Assembly (NCBI RefSeq): GCF_003208435.1 | Contig: NZ_QKMF01000014.1 | Span: 1-64,000 of the forward strand | DNA length: 64,000 nucleotides | Source of the DNA: Pelagimonas varians | GTDB lineage: Bacteria; Pseudomonadota; Alphaproteobacteria; Rhodobacterales; Rhodobacteraceae | Direction of reading: 5' to 3' | Shown: positions 8,265-15,452 of the stretch, in pieces | How the letters are laid out: each line of letters starts with the position of its first letter | Numbering within the stretch: the stretch's first letter is position 1 | The notes under the pieces: generated by a model | The model's input: the letters and a program-made list of their open reading frames with translations, nothing else | Database searches by the model: none | Told to the model about the DNA's origin: nothing | Made by a program: the position numbers and the translations under genes

Positions 8265-9326
8265 TTAAACGACGCCGCCCTGGATCAAACGGTCCGCCAA
8301 TGTTGCGTAGGACTGCGCCATCGCACTTCCGCTGGTGGCAATTGGCACACCGCTGTCGCCGCCAAGACGGGTATCAAGATCAATGGGCAATTGGGCCAAT
8401 AGCGGGATCCCCAGCTTCTGGGCTTCATCCGCGACACCGCCGTGGCCAAAGATATGGCTGTCCTTGCCGCAATGCGGGCAGGTGAAGACGGCCATGTTTT
8501 CAATCAGCCCCAGAACGGGCGTTTTTAGGGTCGCGAAGGCATCCAGTGCTTTACGCGCGTCCAAAAGTGCCACGTCTTGAGGCGTACTAACGACAATTGC
8601 GCCTGCAACATCCGATTTCTGACACAGCGACAATTGCACATCCCCGGTTCCGGGCGGCAGATCGACAATCAGCACGTCCAGATCGCCCCATTCGACCTGC
8701 ATCAACATTTGCTGAAGCGCGCCCATAAGCATAGGGCCACGCCAGACAACGGCTTTGTCTTCGGCCAACATCGACCCGATGGACATAACAGTGACGCCAT
8801 GTGCCTTGAGTGGAATGATCGTCTTGCCATCAGGACTGGCCGGTTTGCCGGTCAGGCCGAACATACGTGGCTGCGACGGGCCGTGAATATCGGCATCCAA
8901 CAGGCCAACTTTTTTACCCGCGCGAACCAATGCAACCGCCAGATTTGACGAAACCGTGGATTTGCCGACGCCGCCCTTGCCCGACCCGATCGCCAAAATT
9001 GTTTTTACGCCCTTCGGGTTCATCGCGCCCTCTTGCGGTTTGGGATGCCCGCCCATTTTCAACTGCGGCGGAGGAGACTTGGCTTCAGCTGTTAGAACCG
9101 CACTGGCCGAGGTCACACCGGCCACCTGTGCCGCGGCAGCTTCGGCAGCCAGCCGCAAAGGCTCCATGTGTTTGGCGATTTCGGCGCTCGGGGCCTCGAT
9201 AACAAAGCGCACTGCACCGCCCTCAACCGTCAATGCACGAATCATGTCTCTGGAAATCAGGTTTCCGCCATCGGGCAATTCAAGCCGGGCAAGCGCGTCT
9301 CGAATCGCGTCCTTTGTCTGTGTCAT
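8265..9326 (-). CDS. mrp: Mrp/NBP35-family iron-sulfur carrier ATPase
   Basis: 353 residues. An N-terminal MIP18/DUF59-type domain (about 1-85) is followed by the P-loop ATPase with the deviant Walker A GSGKGGVGKST (about 113-123) and a C-terminal CPHC pair (about 275-278) used to bind a bridging Fe-S cluster. Mrp/ApbC proteins deliver Fe-S clusters to apoproteins in the cytoplasm. It is a single gene, divergent from the DUF1127/sRNA locus and convergent with holB. Confidence 0.9.
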   Translation of the reverse strand: MTQTKDAIRDALARLELPDGGNLISRDMIRALTVEGGAVRFVIEAPSAEIAKHMEPLRLAAEAAAAQVAGVTSASAVLTAEAKSPPPQLKMGGHPKPQEGAMNPKGVKTILAIGSGKGGVGKSTVSSNLAVALVRAGKKVGLLDADIHGPSQPRMFGLTGKPASPDGKTIIPLKAHGVTVMSIGSMLAEDKAVVWRGPMLMGALQQMLMQVEWGDLDVLIVDLPPGTGDVQLSLCQKSDVAGAIVVSTPQDVALLDARKALDAFATLKTPVLGLIENMAVFTCPHCGKDSHIFGHGGVADEAQKLGIPLLAQLPIDLDTRLGGDSGVPIATSGSAMAQSYATLADRLIQGGVV

Positions 9327-9447
9327 TTAAAAACTCCATCTGATTTACACCAATAACTGGTGATGACCGAACGGCACTGCAACCCAGATCGACATTTTGC
9401 ACAAATTCAGAGCGTTTTGAGAATGTTCCGCTGCGTTTCGCATGCAC

Positions 9448-9464
9448 ATGCTGCATAGCAGCAT
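9448..9464. promoter_or_regulatory. Inverted repeat upstream of the DUF1127/sRNA operon
   Basis: ATGCTGC-ATA-GCAGCAT is a perfect 7+7 inverted repeat about 83 bp before the DUF1127 start, in the divergent mrp/DUF1127 spacer. It could be an operator or just a hairpin. I could not confidently place the promoter; related loci in Rhodobacter use RpoHI/RpoHII, but no clear matching -35/-10 pair is asserted here. Confidence 0.3.
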
Positions 9465-9546
9465 TGCTTTGGCAGCCATTGTGCACCCGCAGCAATTACC
9501 TCATGTTTAGGGCAAGCAACAACACAGCCACCGAGGCAAGACGATC

Positions 9547-9765
9547 ATGGCATACGCAACACAGATTACTACCGGATCCCACAGCGGTTTGAGCGCACGT
9601 TTCTCTTTGCTGCTCACCAACTTTCGGGCCGGCATCGCACGTCGCAAAGTCTACACCCAGACGCTGCGCGAACTGGGCAGCCTGTCGAACCGCGAATTGG
9701 CGGATCTGGGTCTGAACCGTTCGATCATCCGCCGTGTAGCCTATCAGGCTGCTTACGAAGCTTAA
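9547..9765 (+). CDS. Small DUF1127 protein (CcaF1-like)
   Basis: 72 residues with the Arg-rich DUF1127 core in the C-terminal half (RTLREL-like QTLRELGSLSNRELADLGLNR). The homologous layout in Rhodobacter sphaeroides is RSP_6037 (CcaF1), an RNA-binding DUF1127 protein co-transcribed with, and involved in maturation of, the CcsR1-4 sRNAs that follow it. The same order holds here, with the first sRNA hairpin 11 bases after the stop. A GAGG precedes the ATG. The role here is inferred from family and synteny. Confidence 0.88.
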   Translation: MAYATQITTGSHSGLSARFSLLLTNFRAGIARRKVYTQTLRELGSLSNRELADLGLNRSIIRRVAYQAAYEA

Positions 9766-9776
9766 ACATAGAACGC

Positions 9777-9851
9777 CGCAAGGGGCTCTCCTCCTCCCTG
9801 TCTCTTGCGACTTCGGCGACGGTATCGCTTCTCCTCCCAGATACCGCCGCC
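9777..9851 (+). ncRNA. CcsR-like sRNA unit 1
   Basis: First hairpin: CGCAAG/CTTGCG stem (9777-9782 with 9804-9809) around CTCTCCTCCTCCCTG. Second: GGCGACGGTATC/GATACCGCCGCC (9815-9826 with 9840-9851, one A-C mismatch) with loop GCTTCTCCTCCCA. This is the most divergent unit and probably oldest. Confidence 0.75.
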
Positions 9852-9885
9852 GCCTAATTCGGGCAAAAGCCCACACAGCATGACG

Positions 9886-9953
9886 GACCCTTTCCTCCTC
9901 CCTGGGTCTCTCATCACAGCGGTGCCTCCTCTCCTCCTCCCTGGGGGCACCGC
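9886..9953 (+). ncRNA. CcsR-like sRNA unit 2
   Basis: Short hairpin GACCC/GGGTC (9886-9890 with 9904-9908) with loop TTTCCTCCTCCCT. Long hairpin 9919-9953, 11 bp including one U-G, loop TCTCCTCCTCCCT. It is preceded by a GGGC-AAAA-GCCC linker hairpin. Confidence 0.75.
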
Positions 9954-9989
9954 AGCAAGTTTCGGGCCAAATGGTCCATCAGAATGACG

Positions 9990-10057
9990 GGCCCTCTCCT
10001 CCTCCCTGGGCCTCTCATGATCGCGGCGGCTCCTCTCCTCCTCCCTGGAGCCGCCGC
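9990..10057 (+). ncRNA. CcsR-like sRNA unit 3
   Basis: Short hairpin GGCCC/GGGCC (9990-10012) and long hairpin GCGGCGGCTCC/GGAGCCGCCGC (10023-10057), both with loop TCTCCTCCTCCCT. It is repeated 211 bp downstream as unit 5 and in changed form as unit 7. Confidence 0.8.
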
Positions 10058-10092
10058 ACCTCATTCGGACCAATAGGTCCAACCGCCTTGCT

Positions 10093-10162
10093 GGGTCCTC
10101 TCCTCCTCCCTGGACCCTTCAAAGCCCGCGGTGATGCCTCTCCTCCTCCCTGGCATCACCGC
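10093..10162 (+). ncRNA. CcsR-like sRNA unit 4
   Basis: Short hairpin GGGTCC/GGACCC (10093-10117) and long hairpin GCGGTGATGCC/GGCATCACCGC (10128-10162), both with loop TCTCCTCCTCCCT. Unit 6 is an identical copy 211 bp downstream. Confidence 0.8.
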
Positions 10163-10200
10163 AACGCTATTTCGGGCCAACCGGCCCACACGTGATGACG

Positions 10201-10268
10201 GGCCCTCTCCTCCTCCCTGGGCCTCTCATGATCGCGGCGGCTCCTCTCCTCCTCCCTGGAGCTGCCGC
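10201..10268 (+). ncRNA. CcsR-like sRNA unit 5 (copy of unit 3)
   Basis: Same as unit 3 except for one base in the right arm of the long stem (GGAGCTGCCGC), which replaces a G-C pair by G-U and so keeps the fold. Confidence 0.8.
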
Positions 10269-10303
10269 ACCTCATTCGGACCAATAGGTCCAACCGCCTT
10301 GCT

Positions 10304-10373
10304 GGGTCCTCTCCTCCTCCCTGGACCCTTCAAAGCCCGCGGTGATGCCTCTCCTCCTCCCTGGCATCACCGC
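10304..10373 (+). ncRNA. CcsR-like sRNA unit 6 (copy of unit 4)
   Basis: Hairpins at 10304-10328 and 10339-10373 are identical to unit 4. The linker after it differs from the unit 4 linker by one base (AACTGG instead of AACCGG). Confidence 0.8.
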
Positions 10374-10411
10374 AACGCTATTTCGGGCCAACTGGCCCAC
10401 ACGTGATGACT

Positions 10412-10479
10412 GGCCCTCTCCTCCTCCCTGGGCCTCTCATGATCGCGGTGGCTCCTCTCCTCCTCCCTGGAGCCACCGC
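10412..10479 (+). ncRNA. CcsR-like sRNA unit 7
   Basis: Short hairpin GGCCC/GGGCC (10412-10434) and long hairpin GCGGTGGCTCC/GGAGCCACCGC (10445-10479). Compared with unit 3, a C-G pair is replaced by T-A on both arms (GGTGG/CCACC), a compensatory change that supports selection on the stem. Confidence 0.8.
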
Positions 10480-10516
10480 AACAAAATTCGGGGCCGCATG
10501 GCTCGTATGATTTGGA

Positions 10517-10596
10517 GTCCCTCTCCTCCTCCCTGGGGCGTCAAAAACTGGAAACGGCGCTGCTCACCTCCCTGAGCAGCGCCGTTTTGTTTTTTG
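10517..10596 (+). ncRNA. CcsR-like sRNA unit 8 with terminator
   Basis: Short hairpin GTCCC/GGGGC (10517-10539) with the standard loop, then the terminal hairpin with a 15-bp stem around loop CCTCCC, followed by a T-rich tail. The transcript of the whole array should end here. Confidence 0.75.
10552..10596 (+). terminator. Rho-independent terminator of the sRNA array
   Basis: A stem of about 15 bp (AAACGGCGCTGCTCA / TGAGCAGCGCCGTTT) with loop CCTCCC is followed by TTTTGTTTTTT. The loop keeps a short version of the array motif, so the terminator doubles as the last sRNA hairpin. Confidence 0.9.
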
Positions 10597-10946
10597 ATGG
10601 GCAATCGTGACCTTTGCATACGCCATGAAAGTGCCCTCTCGGTTTGGGCACTACTTTCCCTGCCACCTCCAGTGCCGTTCATGCCTTTTGACACGCAAAG
10701 AATAGAAAAATGGCCGCTGATGACACTTGGGGTTTCACAAATTACAATCACACTTGGGCTGTATCAGATGTGATGAGGCTGCCTTTGGGGAGGCAAGAAA
10801 CGACTGACTAAAGGCGGCTGTTATTCGATCCGCACTAGTCCGATACCAGAGCCAGTGTATCGCACCAATAGCGTTACTCCAAAATGATTGTGCAACGGTC
10901 TGGGCTGGGGTAGCTTGAACATCCTAGCAACAAGACCGGACAGCAC
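10597..10946. other. Gene-free stretch after the sRNA array
   Basis: About 350 bp without a supported gene. It holds one hairpin, AGTGCCC-TCTCGGTTT-GGGCACT (10630-10652), just beyond the terminator, which may be a backup terminator. The rest should carry the promoter of the Sel1-type gene; I see no clear consensus. Confidence 0.5.
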
Positions 10947-11324
10947 ATGAAAAAGCTACTACAAGTCGCAATCATTGCTGCGTTGTTCACCCCGTCACTT
11001 GCTGTAGCGCAGGACTATGAGGCTGCTGTCGCCGCGTTCGACGCTAACGACTATATACCCGCAATAATAGTATTCAGGCCACTCGCGAAACAGGGCCATG
11101 TCGGTGCCCAGCTTTACTTGGGCTTCATGTCTGAATTCGGGTATGGGACTATTCAAGACATTCAAACCGCTCATATGTGGTATAATTTGGCTTCAGCCGG
11201 AGGGTCTTCAAAAGCCGGTGGATATAGGGACGAGCTTGTCCAACAAATGACGCTCGAAGATGTCTCAACGGCCCAAGAGCGCGCACGCGTTTGCAAAGCC
11301 TCACGCTTTCAAAATTGTGACTAA
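10947..11324 (+). CDS. Secreted Sel1-repeat protein
   Basis: 125 residues with a clear signal peptide (MKKLLQVAIIAALFTPSLAVAQ). The mature part is mostly one or two Sel1-like repeats (GHVGAQLYLGFMSEFGYG, then HMWYNLASAGG), the TPR-related helical hairpins that mediate protein contacts. It probably acts in the periplasm; no partner is evident. It stands alone between the sRNA array and a convergent unknown gene, and base composition looks lower in GC than its neighbours. Confidence 0.75.
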   Translation: MKKLLQVAIIAALFTPSLAVAQDYEAAVAAFDANDYIPAIIVFRPLAKQGHVGAQLYLGFMSEFGYGTIQDIQTAHMWYNLASAGGSSKAGGYRDELVQQMTLEDVSTAQERARVCKASRFQNCD

Positions 11325-11354
11325 CCGCACGGATCAACCCGCCATGGTGTCAGA

Positions 11355-11380
11355 TTTCCGCGGTAAAGAGACCGCGAAAA
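11355..11380. terminator. Hairpin between convergent genes
   Basis: CGCGGT-AAAGAG-ACCGCG, flanked by TTTC on one side and AAAA on the other, lies between the convergent Sel1-type gene and the unknown gene at 11390. It has weak T-runs on both strands and probably terminates both transcripts. Confidence 0.5.
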
Positions 11381-11389
11381 CCATCCAAA

Positions 11390-11788
11390 CTAACTGCAGT
11401 ATTCATAGAAAAGACCTTGGATCATCTCTCCGTCCGTGAGCGTATGTTGAAGATTATTAGCAGACAAGGATCGAGTGTTAATCACAACAGTACGGTTATC
11501 TCCGCGACACTGGGAAGCCGCCTTGTCTAGGGTCTCGACCGCTCTTCGAAAACTGTAGCTGGCCTCGCTGTAAAACTTCCTAATATCGGTGATATGCGCG
11601 CAATATTGGCTGCTACTGAGGTCACTGTCGTTGTCTGTCACCCATTGGTACAGCTTCGAAGCCTCATTGTTATTTGCCACGCCTTGATTGTGGAAAGCCT
11701 TCCCTTCGTTAAAATCATCGATACAGGCGGCCGCAAAGCTGGCCATACCGGTCAAGAATACAGTCAAAATGAGCGTTTTCGAAATCAT
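11390..11788 (-). CDS. Secreted hypothetical protein (132 aa)
   Basis: ATG 11788 has GGAGG six bases upstream and is preferred over ATG 11803. A signal peptide (ISKTLILTVFLTGMASFAAA) is followed by a soluble, helix-prone domain with four cysteines in the mature part (near ACIDD, QYCAH, SQCRG and at the end YEYCS), suggesting two disulfides in the periplasm. I recognise no family. It is convergent with the Sel1-type gene; both look like accessory genes. Confidence 0.65.
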   Translation of the reverse strand: MISKTLILTVFLTGMASFAAACIDDFNEGKAFHNQGVANNNEASKLYQWVTDNDSDLSSSQYCAHITDIRKFYSEASYSFRRAVETLDKAASQCRGDNRTVVINTRSLSANNLQHTLTDGEMIQGLFYEYCS

Positions 11789-12210
11789 GAGATGCCTCCA
11801 CATCAGCTGAAACTCAACACTGTCGGAAAGCGTCTATCATCCTTCTAACCGGCTTAGCGGGTATTTCGAAGCTTTTTCACTACGGCACATTCTGGGCGTG
11901 GTTCGTCCATCGATTAATGAGAACGCGGCCAGCCTCGGCGAATAAGTTGGAAGAGGCCCCGTCTTGGATTGGGAGCGCCCCCATCGGGCACCGTGACGTC
12001 ACCTATATATTCGGATGACACTGATGCAAATCCAAGACTCGCCAAGAGAGCGTCCGGCCACCGGAGACGGATTTGACCAGATCGTTTTCCAGCAAAGACA
12101 TGCAAAGCCCCTTGCTTTGGTAGAGAAACCCGCTTGCAACGACCCAGTGCACCTTCCCCTTTGCACCTAGATTCGTTAGACGATCTGCAACCCAAGACGA
12201 GGAATTTCCG
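11789..12210. other. Gene-free stretch upstream of valS
   Basis: About 420 bp with no gene I can support. It should hold the promoters of valS (+) and of the secreted protein (-). A minus-strand open frame ends at 12003, but it lies mostly inside valS and has no start signal. Nothing else stands out. Confidence 0.45.
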
Positions 12211-15200
12211 ATGCCCATGGAAAAGACGTTCAATGCCGCAGAGGCGGAACCGCGGATCACCCAGAAATGGCTGGACCAAAAGGCCTTTGCCGCTGGAGCC
12301 AATAAGTCGCGCGACGAAAGCTTTTGCGTGATGATCCCGCCACCCAATGTGACGGGTGCGCTACATGTGGGCCACGCGTTCAACAACACGCTGCAAGATA
12401 TTCTGACACGCTGGCACCGGATGCGCGGCTTTGACACGCTCTGGCAGCCCGGTCAGGACCATGCGGGTATCGCCACCCAGCTGATGGTTGAAAAAGAGTT
12501 GGCCAAAACCGGCCAGCCGACCCGCGCTGAACTGGGCCGCGAGGCCTTTCTCGACAAAGTTTGGGAATGGAAGGGCCAATACGGCGGTACTATCGTCGAG
12601 CAGCTCAAACGTCTTGGCTGTTCGTGTGATTGGGATCGCAACGCCTTTACCATGGCGGGTGCCTCGGGCGACCCGCGCGTGGGCCACGAAAATTCGCCGA
12701 ATTTTCACGACGCGGTCATCAAGGTCTTTGTTGATATGTTCAACAAGGGCCTGATCTATCGCGGCAAGCGTTTGGTCAACTGGGATCCGCATTTTGAAAC
12801 CGCGATTTCCGATCTTGAGGTCGAAAACATCGAAGTCGCCGGTCATATGTGGCACTTCAAATACCCGCTCGCGGGCAGTGCAACCTATACCTACATCGAA
12901 AAAGACGAAGACGGGAACGTCACGCTTGAAGAAGAGCGCGACTATATCTCGATCGCGACCACCCGCCCCGAAACCATGCTGGGCGATGGTGCGGTTGCGG
13001 TGCATCCTGATGATGAACGCTATGCTCCGATTGTGGGCAAGCTGTGCGAAATTCCGGTTGGTCCCAAAGAGCATCGCCGCTTGATCCCGATCATCACCGA
13101 CGAATATCCGGATATGGATTTCGGCTCGGGCGCGGTGAAAATCACCGGTGCGCATGATTTCAACGATTACCAAGTGGCAAAGCGCAACGGCATTCCGATG
13201 TACCGCCTGATGGACACCCGCGGCGCGATGCGGGCCGATGGGGCCGACTACGACAACGACGCAGCGATTTCCGGCGAGGTCGCCAATGGCAAACGCACTT
13301 TGGGTGAAGCCGAAGCAGACGCCATCAACCTCGTCCCAACGCACTTGCGCGGACTGGATCGTTTCGACGCCCGCGAAAAGGTTGTTGCCGAAATCACCGC
13401 CGAAGGTCTGGCCGTCATGACTCTGTCAGACGATCCCCGCCTTGGTGCCCCGAAAAAGCTGAAAAAGGGCGAAGAAGCCCCTGAGGTTGTTGCGGTTCCG
13501 CTGGTTGAATCCAAACCGATTATGCAGCCCTTTGGGGACCGGTCCAAAGTTGTGATCGAGCCGATGCACACCGATCAGTGGTATGTCGATGCGGCCAAGA
13601 TCGTTGGCCCTGCACTGGACGCCGTGCGCGATGGTGACATCAAGATCATGCCCGAGAGCGGCGAGAAAGTGTATTATCACTGGCTGGAAAACATCGAACC
13701 TTGGTGCATTTCGCGCCAACTTTGGTGGGGTCACCAGATTCCCGTTTGGTATGTGCCGGGCGAAGAAGACTGGTACGCCATCTGCGCGGCCAACGAAGAA
13801 GAAGCCTTGAAAGAGGCTGCTCTTCGGTTCCCGGATGGCACTGATTTCCGCATCGTTGCAGATGCCCAAGAGGCCGCAACCGTGTTGCAAGCCGACATCG
13901 AGTTGATGGACACCAGAGACGAAGGCGCAATCCGCCAGTTCGAAGGCCCGATGGTTATTCCGATGTTCCGTGATGCCGATGTTCTCGACACGTGGTTCTC
14001 TTCGGGACTGTGGCCAATCGGGACGCTCGGCTGGCCCGAAGACACAGATGAGATGCAGCGGTTCTTCCCCACTAGCACCTTGATCACCGGTCAGGATATC
14101 TTGTTCTTCTGGGTTGCGCGCATGATCATGATGCAGCTGGCTGTGGTTGGCCAAGTGCCCTTTGACACCGTTTATTTGCACCAGCTCGTCCGCGACGAGA
14201 AGGGCAAGAAAATGTCCAAGACCACCGGAAACGTCATTGATCCACTGGAGATTGTTGACGAATACGGGGCGGATGCACTGCGCTTTACCAACTCTGCCAT
14301 GGCTTCCATCGGCGGTGTTTTGAAACTGTCCACCGACCGTATCGCAGGCTACCGCAACTTTGGCACCAAGATCTGGAACGCCACGCGCTTTGCCGAAATG
14401 AACGGCGCTGTGGGGGCGGATATGGCTGCAAAACCCATGCCCGTGGATCCGCAAGCAACACTCAACAAGTGGATCATTGGCGAAACCGCCAAGGTCCGCG
14501 AAAGCACTGACAAAGCGCTGTCCGAATACCGCTTCAACGACGCGGCGCTTGGGTTGTATGCTTTTGTCTGGGGCAAGGTCTGCGACTGGTATGTCGAATT
14601 CTCCAAGCCGCTTTATGGCTCGAACGACGCGGCGGTTGCGCAAGAAACCCGTGACACCATGGCGTGGGTGCTGGATCAATGTATGATCATGCTGCACCCC
14701 ATTATGCCCTTCATCACCGAAGAGCTGTGGGACAACACCGCCAAGCGCGACAAGATGCTGGTTCACGGCGACTGGCCCGAATATGGCACCGATTTGGTCG
14801 ACCCACAGGCCGAGGCGGAAATGTCTTGGGTGATAAGCTTGATCGAAGGCGTGCGCTCTGCCCGCGCCCAGATGAACGTACCTGCCGGACTGTTTGTACC
14901 GCTTCTGGTCACCGGTTTTGGCGACACTGAAAGGGCTGCGTGGGGCCGCAACGAGGCGATCATCAAGCGCATGGCGCGGATTGAAACCCTTGGTGAGGTC
15001 GACAGCTTTCCCAAAGGCTGCGTGACCGTTCCAGTGGGCGGCGCGACCTTTGGAATGCCGCTGGCTGACATCATCGACGTCAGCGCTGAAAAAGCCCGTC
15101 TTGAAAAGTCACTTGGCAAGCTGGCCAAGGAACTTGGAGGTCTGCGCGGACGCTTGAACAACCCCAAATTCGCGGCGTCGGCTCCGGCAGAAGTCGTTGA

Positions 15201-15285
15201 AGAGGCACAAGCCAACCTTGCGGCCCGTGAAGGCGAGGAAGCCAAACTGAACGAAGCGCTTGCCCGTCTAGCCGAAATCGGTTGA
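12211..15285 (+). CDS. valS: Valine--tRNA ligase
   Basis: 1024 residues of a class Ia aminoacyl-tRNA synthetase. The HIGH motif is present as HVGH (in [12 protein letters not shown], about 48-59) and KMSKS as KMSKT (about 670). The CP1 editing domain lies between them ([15 protein letters not shown]). The anticodon-binding part contains [10 protein letters not shown], and a C-terminal coiled coil ([19 protein letters not shown]) matches the tRNA-binding arm. It charges tRNA-Val in the cytoplasm. The ATG follows GAGGAA at 6-7 bases. Length is slightly above the E. coli enzyme, normal for the family. Confidence 0.97.
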   Translation: MPMEKTFNAAEAEPRITQKWLDQKAFAAGANKSRDESFCVMIPPPNVTGALHVGHAFNNTLQDILTRWHRMRGFDTLWQPGQDHAGIATQLMVEKELAKTGQPTRAELGREAFLDKVWEWKGQYGGTIVEQLKRLGCSCDWDRNAFTMAGASGDPRVGHENSPNFHDAVIKVFVDMFNKGLIYRGKRLVNWDPHFETAISDLEVENIEVAGHMWHFKYPLAGSATYTYIEKDEDGNVTLEEERDYISIATTRPETMLGDGAVAVHPDDERYAPIVGKLCEIPVGPKEHRRLIPIITDEYPDMDFGSGAVKITGAHDFNDYQVAKRNGIPMYRLMDTRGAMRADGADYDNDAAISGEVANGKRTLGEAEADAINLVPTHLRGLDRFDAREKVVAEITAEGLAVMTLSDDPRLGAPKKLKKGEEAPEVVAVPLVESKPIMQPFGDRSKVVIEPMHTDQWYVDAAKIVGPALDAVRDGDIKIMPESGEKVYYHWLENIEPWCISRQLWWGHQIPVWYVPGEEDWYAICAANEEEALKEAALRFPDGTDFRIVADAQEAATVLQADIELMDTRDEGAIRQFEGPMVIPMFRDADVLDTWFSSGLWPIGTLGWPEDTDEMQRFFPTSTLITGQDILFFWVARMIMMQLAVVGQVPFDTVYLHQLVRDEKGKKMSKTTGNVIDPLEIVDEYGADALRFTNSAMASIGGVLKLSTDRIAGYRNFGTKIWNATRFAEMNGAVGADMAAKPMPVDPQATLNKWIIGETAKVRESTDKALSEYRFNDAALGLYAFVWGKVCDWYVEFSKPLYGSNDAAVAQETRDTMAWVLDQCMIMLHPIMPFITEELWDNTAKRDKMLVHGDWPEYGTDLVDPQAEAEMSWVISLIEGVRSARAQMNVPAGLFVPLLVTGFGDTERAAWGRNEAIIKRMARIETLGEVDSFPKGCVTVPVGGATFGMPLADIIDVSAEKARLEKSLGKLAKELGGLRGRLNNPKFAASAPAEVVEEAQANLAAREGEEAKLNEALARLAEIG

Positions 15286-15339
15286 AAACGATGACACTGC
15301 GTGTGCCCGACTAAAGGGTGCCGCATAATAGTCAAAACG

Positions 15340-15380
15340 AAGGCCCCCGATTGCTAACAAGCAATAGGGGGCCTTTTTTT
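15340..15380 (+). terminator. Rho-independent terminator of valS
   Basis: AAGGCCCCCGATTGCT pairs with AGCAATAGGGGGCCTT across a short loop (one bulge) and is followed by a run of T. It lies about 55 bp after the valS stop. Confidence 0.92.
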
Positions 15381-15452
15381 GTACCTGATGGTCCCAACCT
15401 ACGCGACTGTTCCGGGCTGATGTGACGAAAGGGACTGGCCTCCTCGACCCAA

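Larger units (their letters stand above)
9984..10405 (+). repeat. 211-bp tandem duplication inside the sRNA array
   Basis: Copies 9984-10194 and 10195-10405 each contain two sRNA units with linkers. I see only two base differences between them (in the long stem of unit 5 and in the last linker). A third copy starts at 10406 but diverges after about 70 bp. This points to recent amplification by unequal recombination. Confidence 0.85.
9777..10596 (+). ncRNA. Expanded CcsR-type sRNA array (eight two-hairpin units)
   Basis: Sixteen consecutive hairpins fill this stretch. Fifteen expose CTCCTCCC in the loop and the last has the short form CCTCCC. Most loops are the identical 13-mer TCTCCTCCTCCCT. 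They alternate between a short stem (5-6 bp) and a long stem (about 11 bp), giving eight pairs. Pairs are separated by linkers that mostly hold a small hairpin after TTCGG (for example GGACC-AATA-GGTCC). The last hairpin is a Rho-independent terminator. Each CcsR sRNA of R. sphaeroides has two such loops, and four copies follow the DUF1127 gene there. The CCUCCUCCC loops resemble the 16S anti-Shine-Dalgarno and can pair with GGAGG on mRNAs. Units are listed separately. Confidence 0.88.

Noticed and set aside
9805-10575. Open frames rich in PPPW repeats through the sRNA array (75-90 codons each)
   Set aside because: They come from reading the repeated CTCCTCCCTGG motif. The sequence is fully explained by paired stems with compensatory changes, and the frames have no ribosome sites or conserved start.
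9777-10596. Possible CRISPR array or protein-binding repeat array
   Set aside because: Repeats are hairpin loops with differing paired flanks, spacing is irregular (about 33-60 bp), there are no unique spacers of uniform length and no cas genes nearby.
12003-12437. Minus-strand frame reaching upstream of valS
   Set aside because: Most of it is antisense to valS; the part outside has protein-like stretches but no start, so I left it as gene-free sequence.
12361-13344. 327-codon open frame opposite valS
   Set aside because: Same reason: antisense to conserved valS sequence with no independent evidence.
13426-14766. 446-codon open frame opposite valS
   Set aside because: It lies fully inside a clearly real synthetase gene and is a by-product of GC-rich codon use; no family match or start signal.
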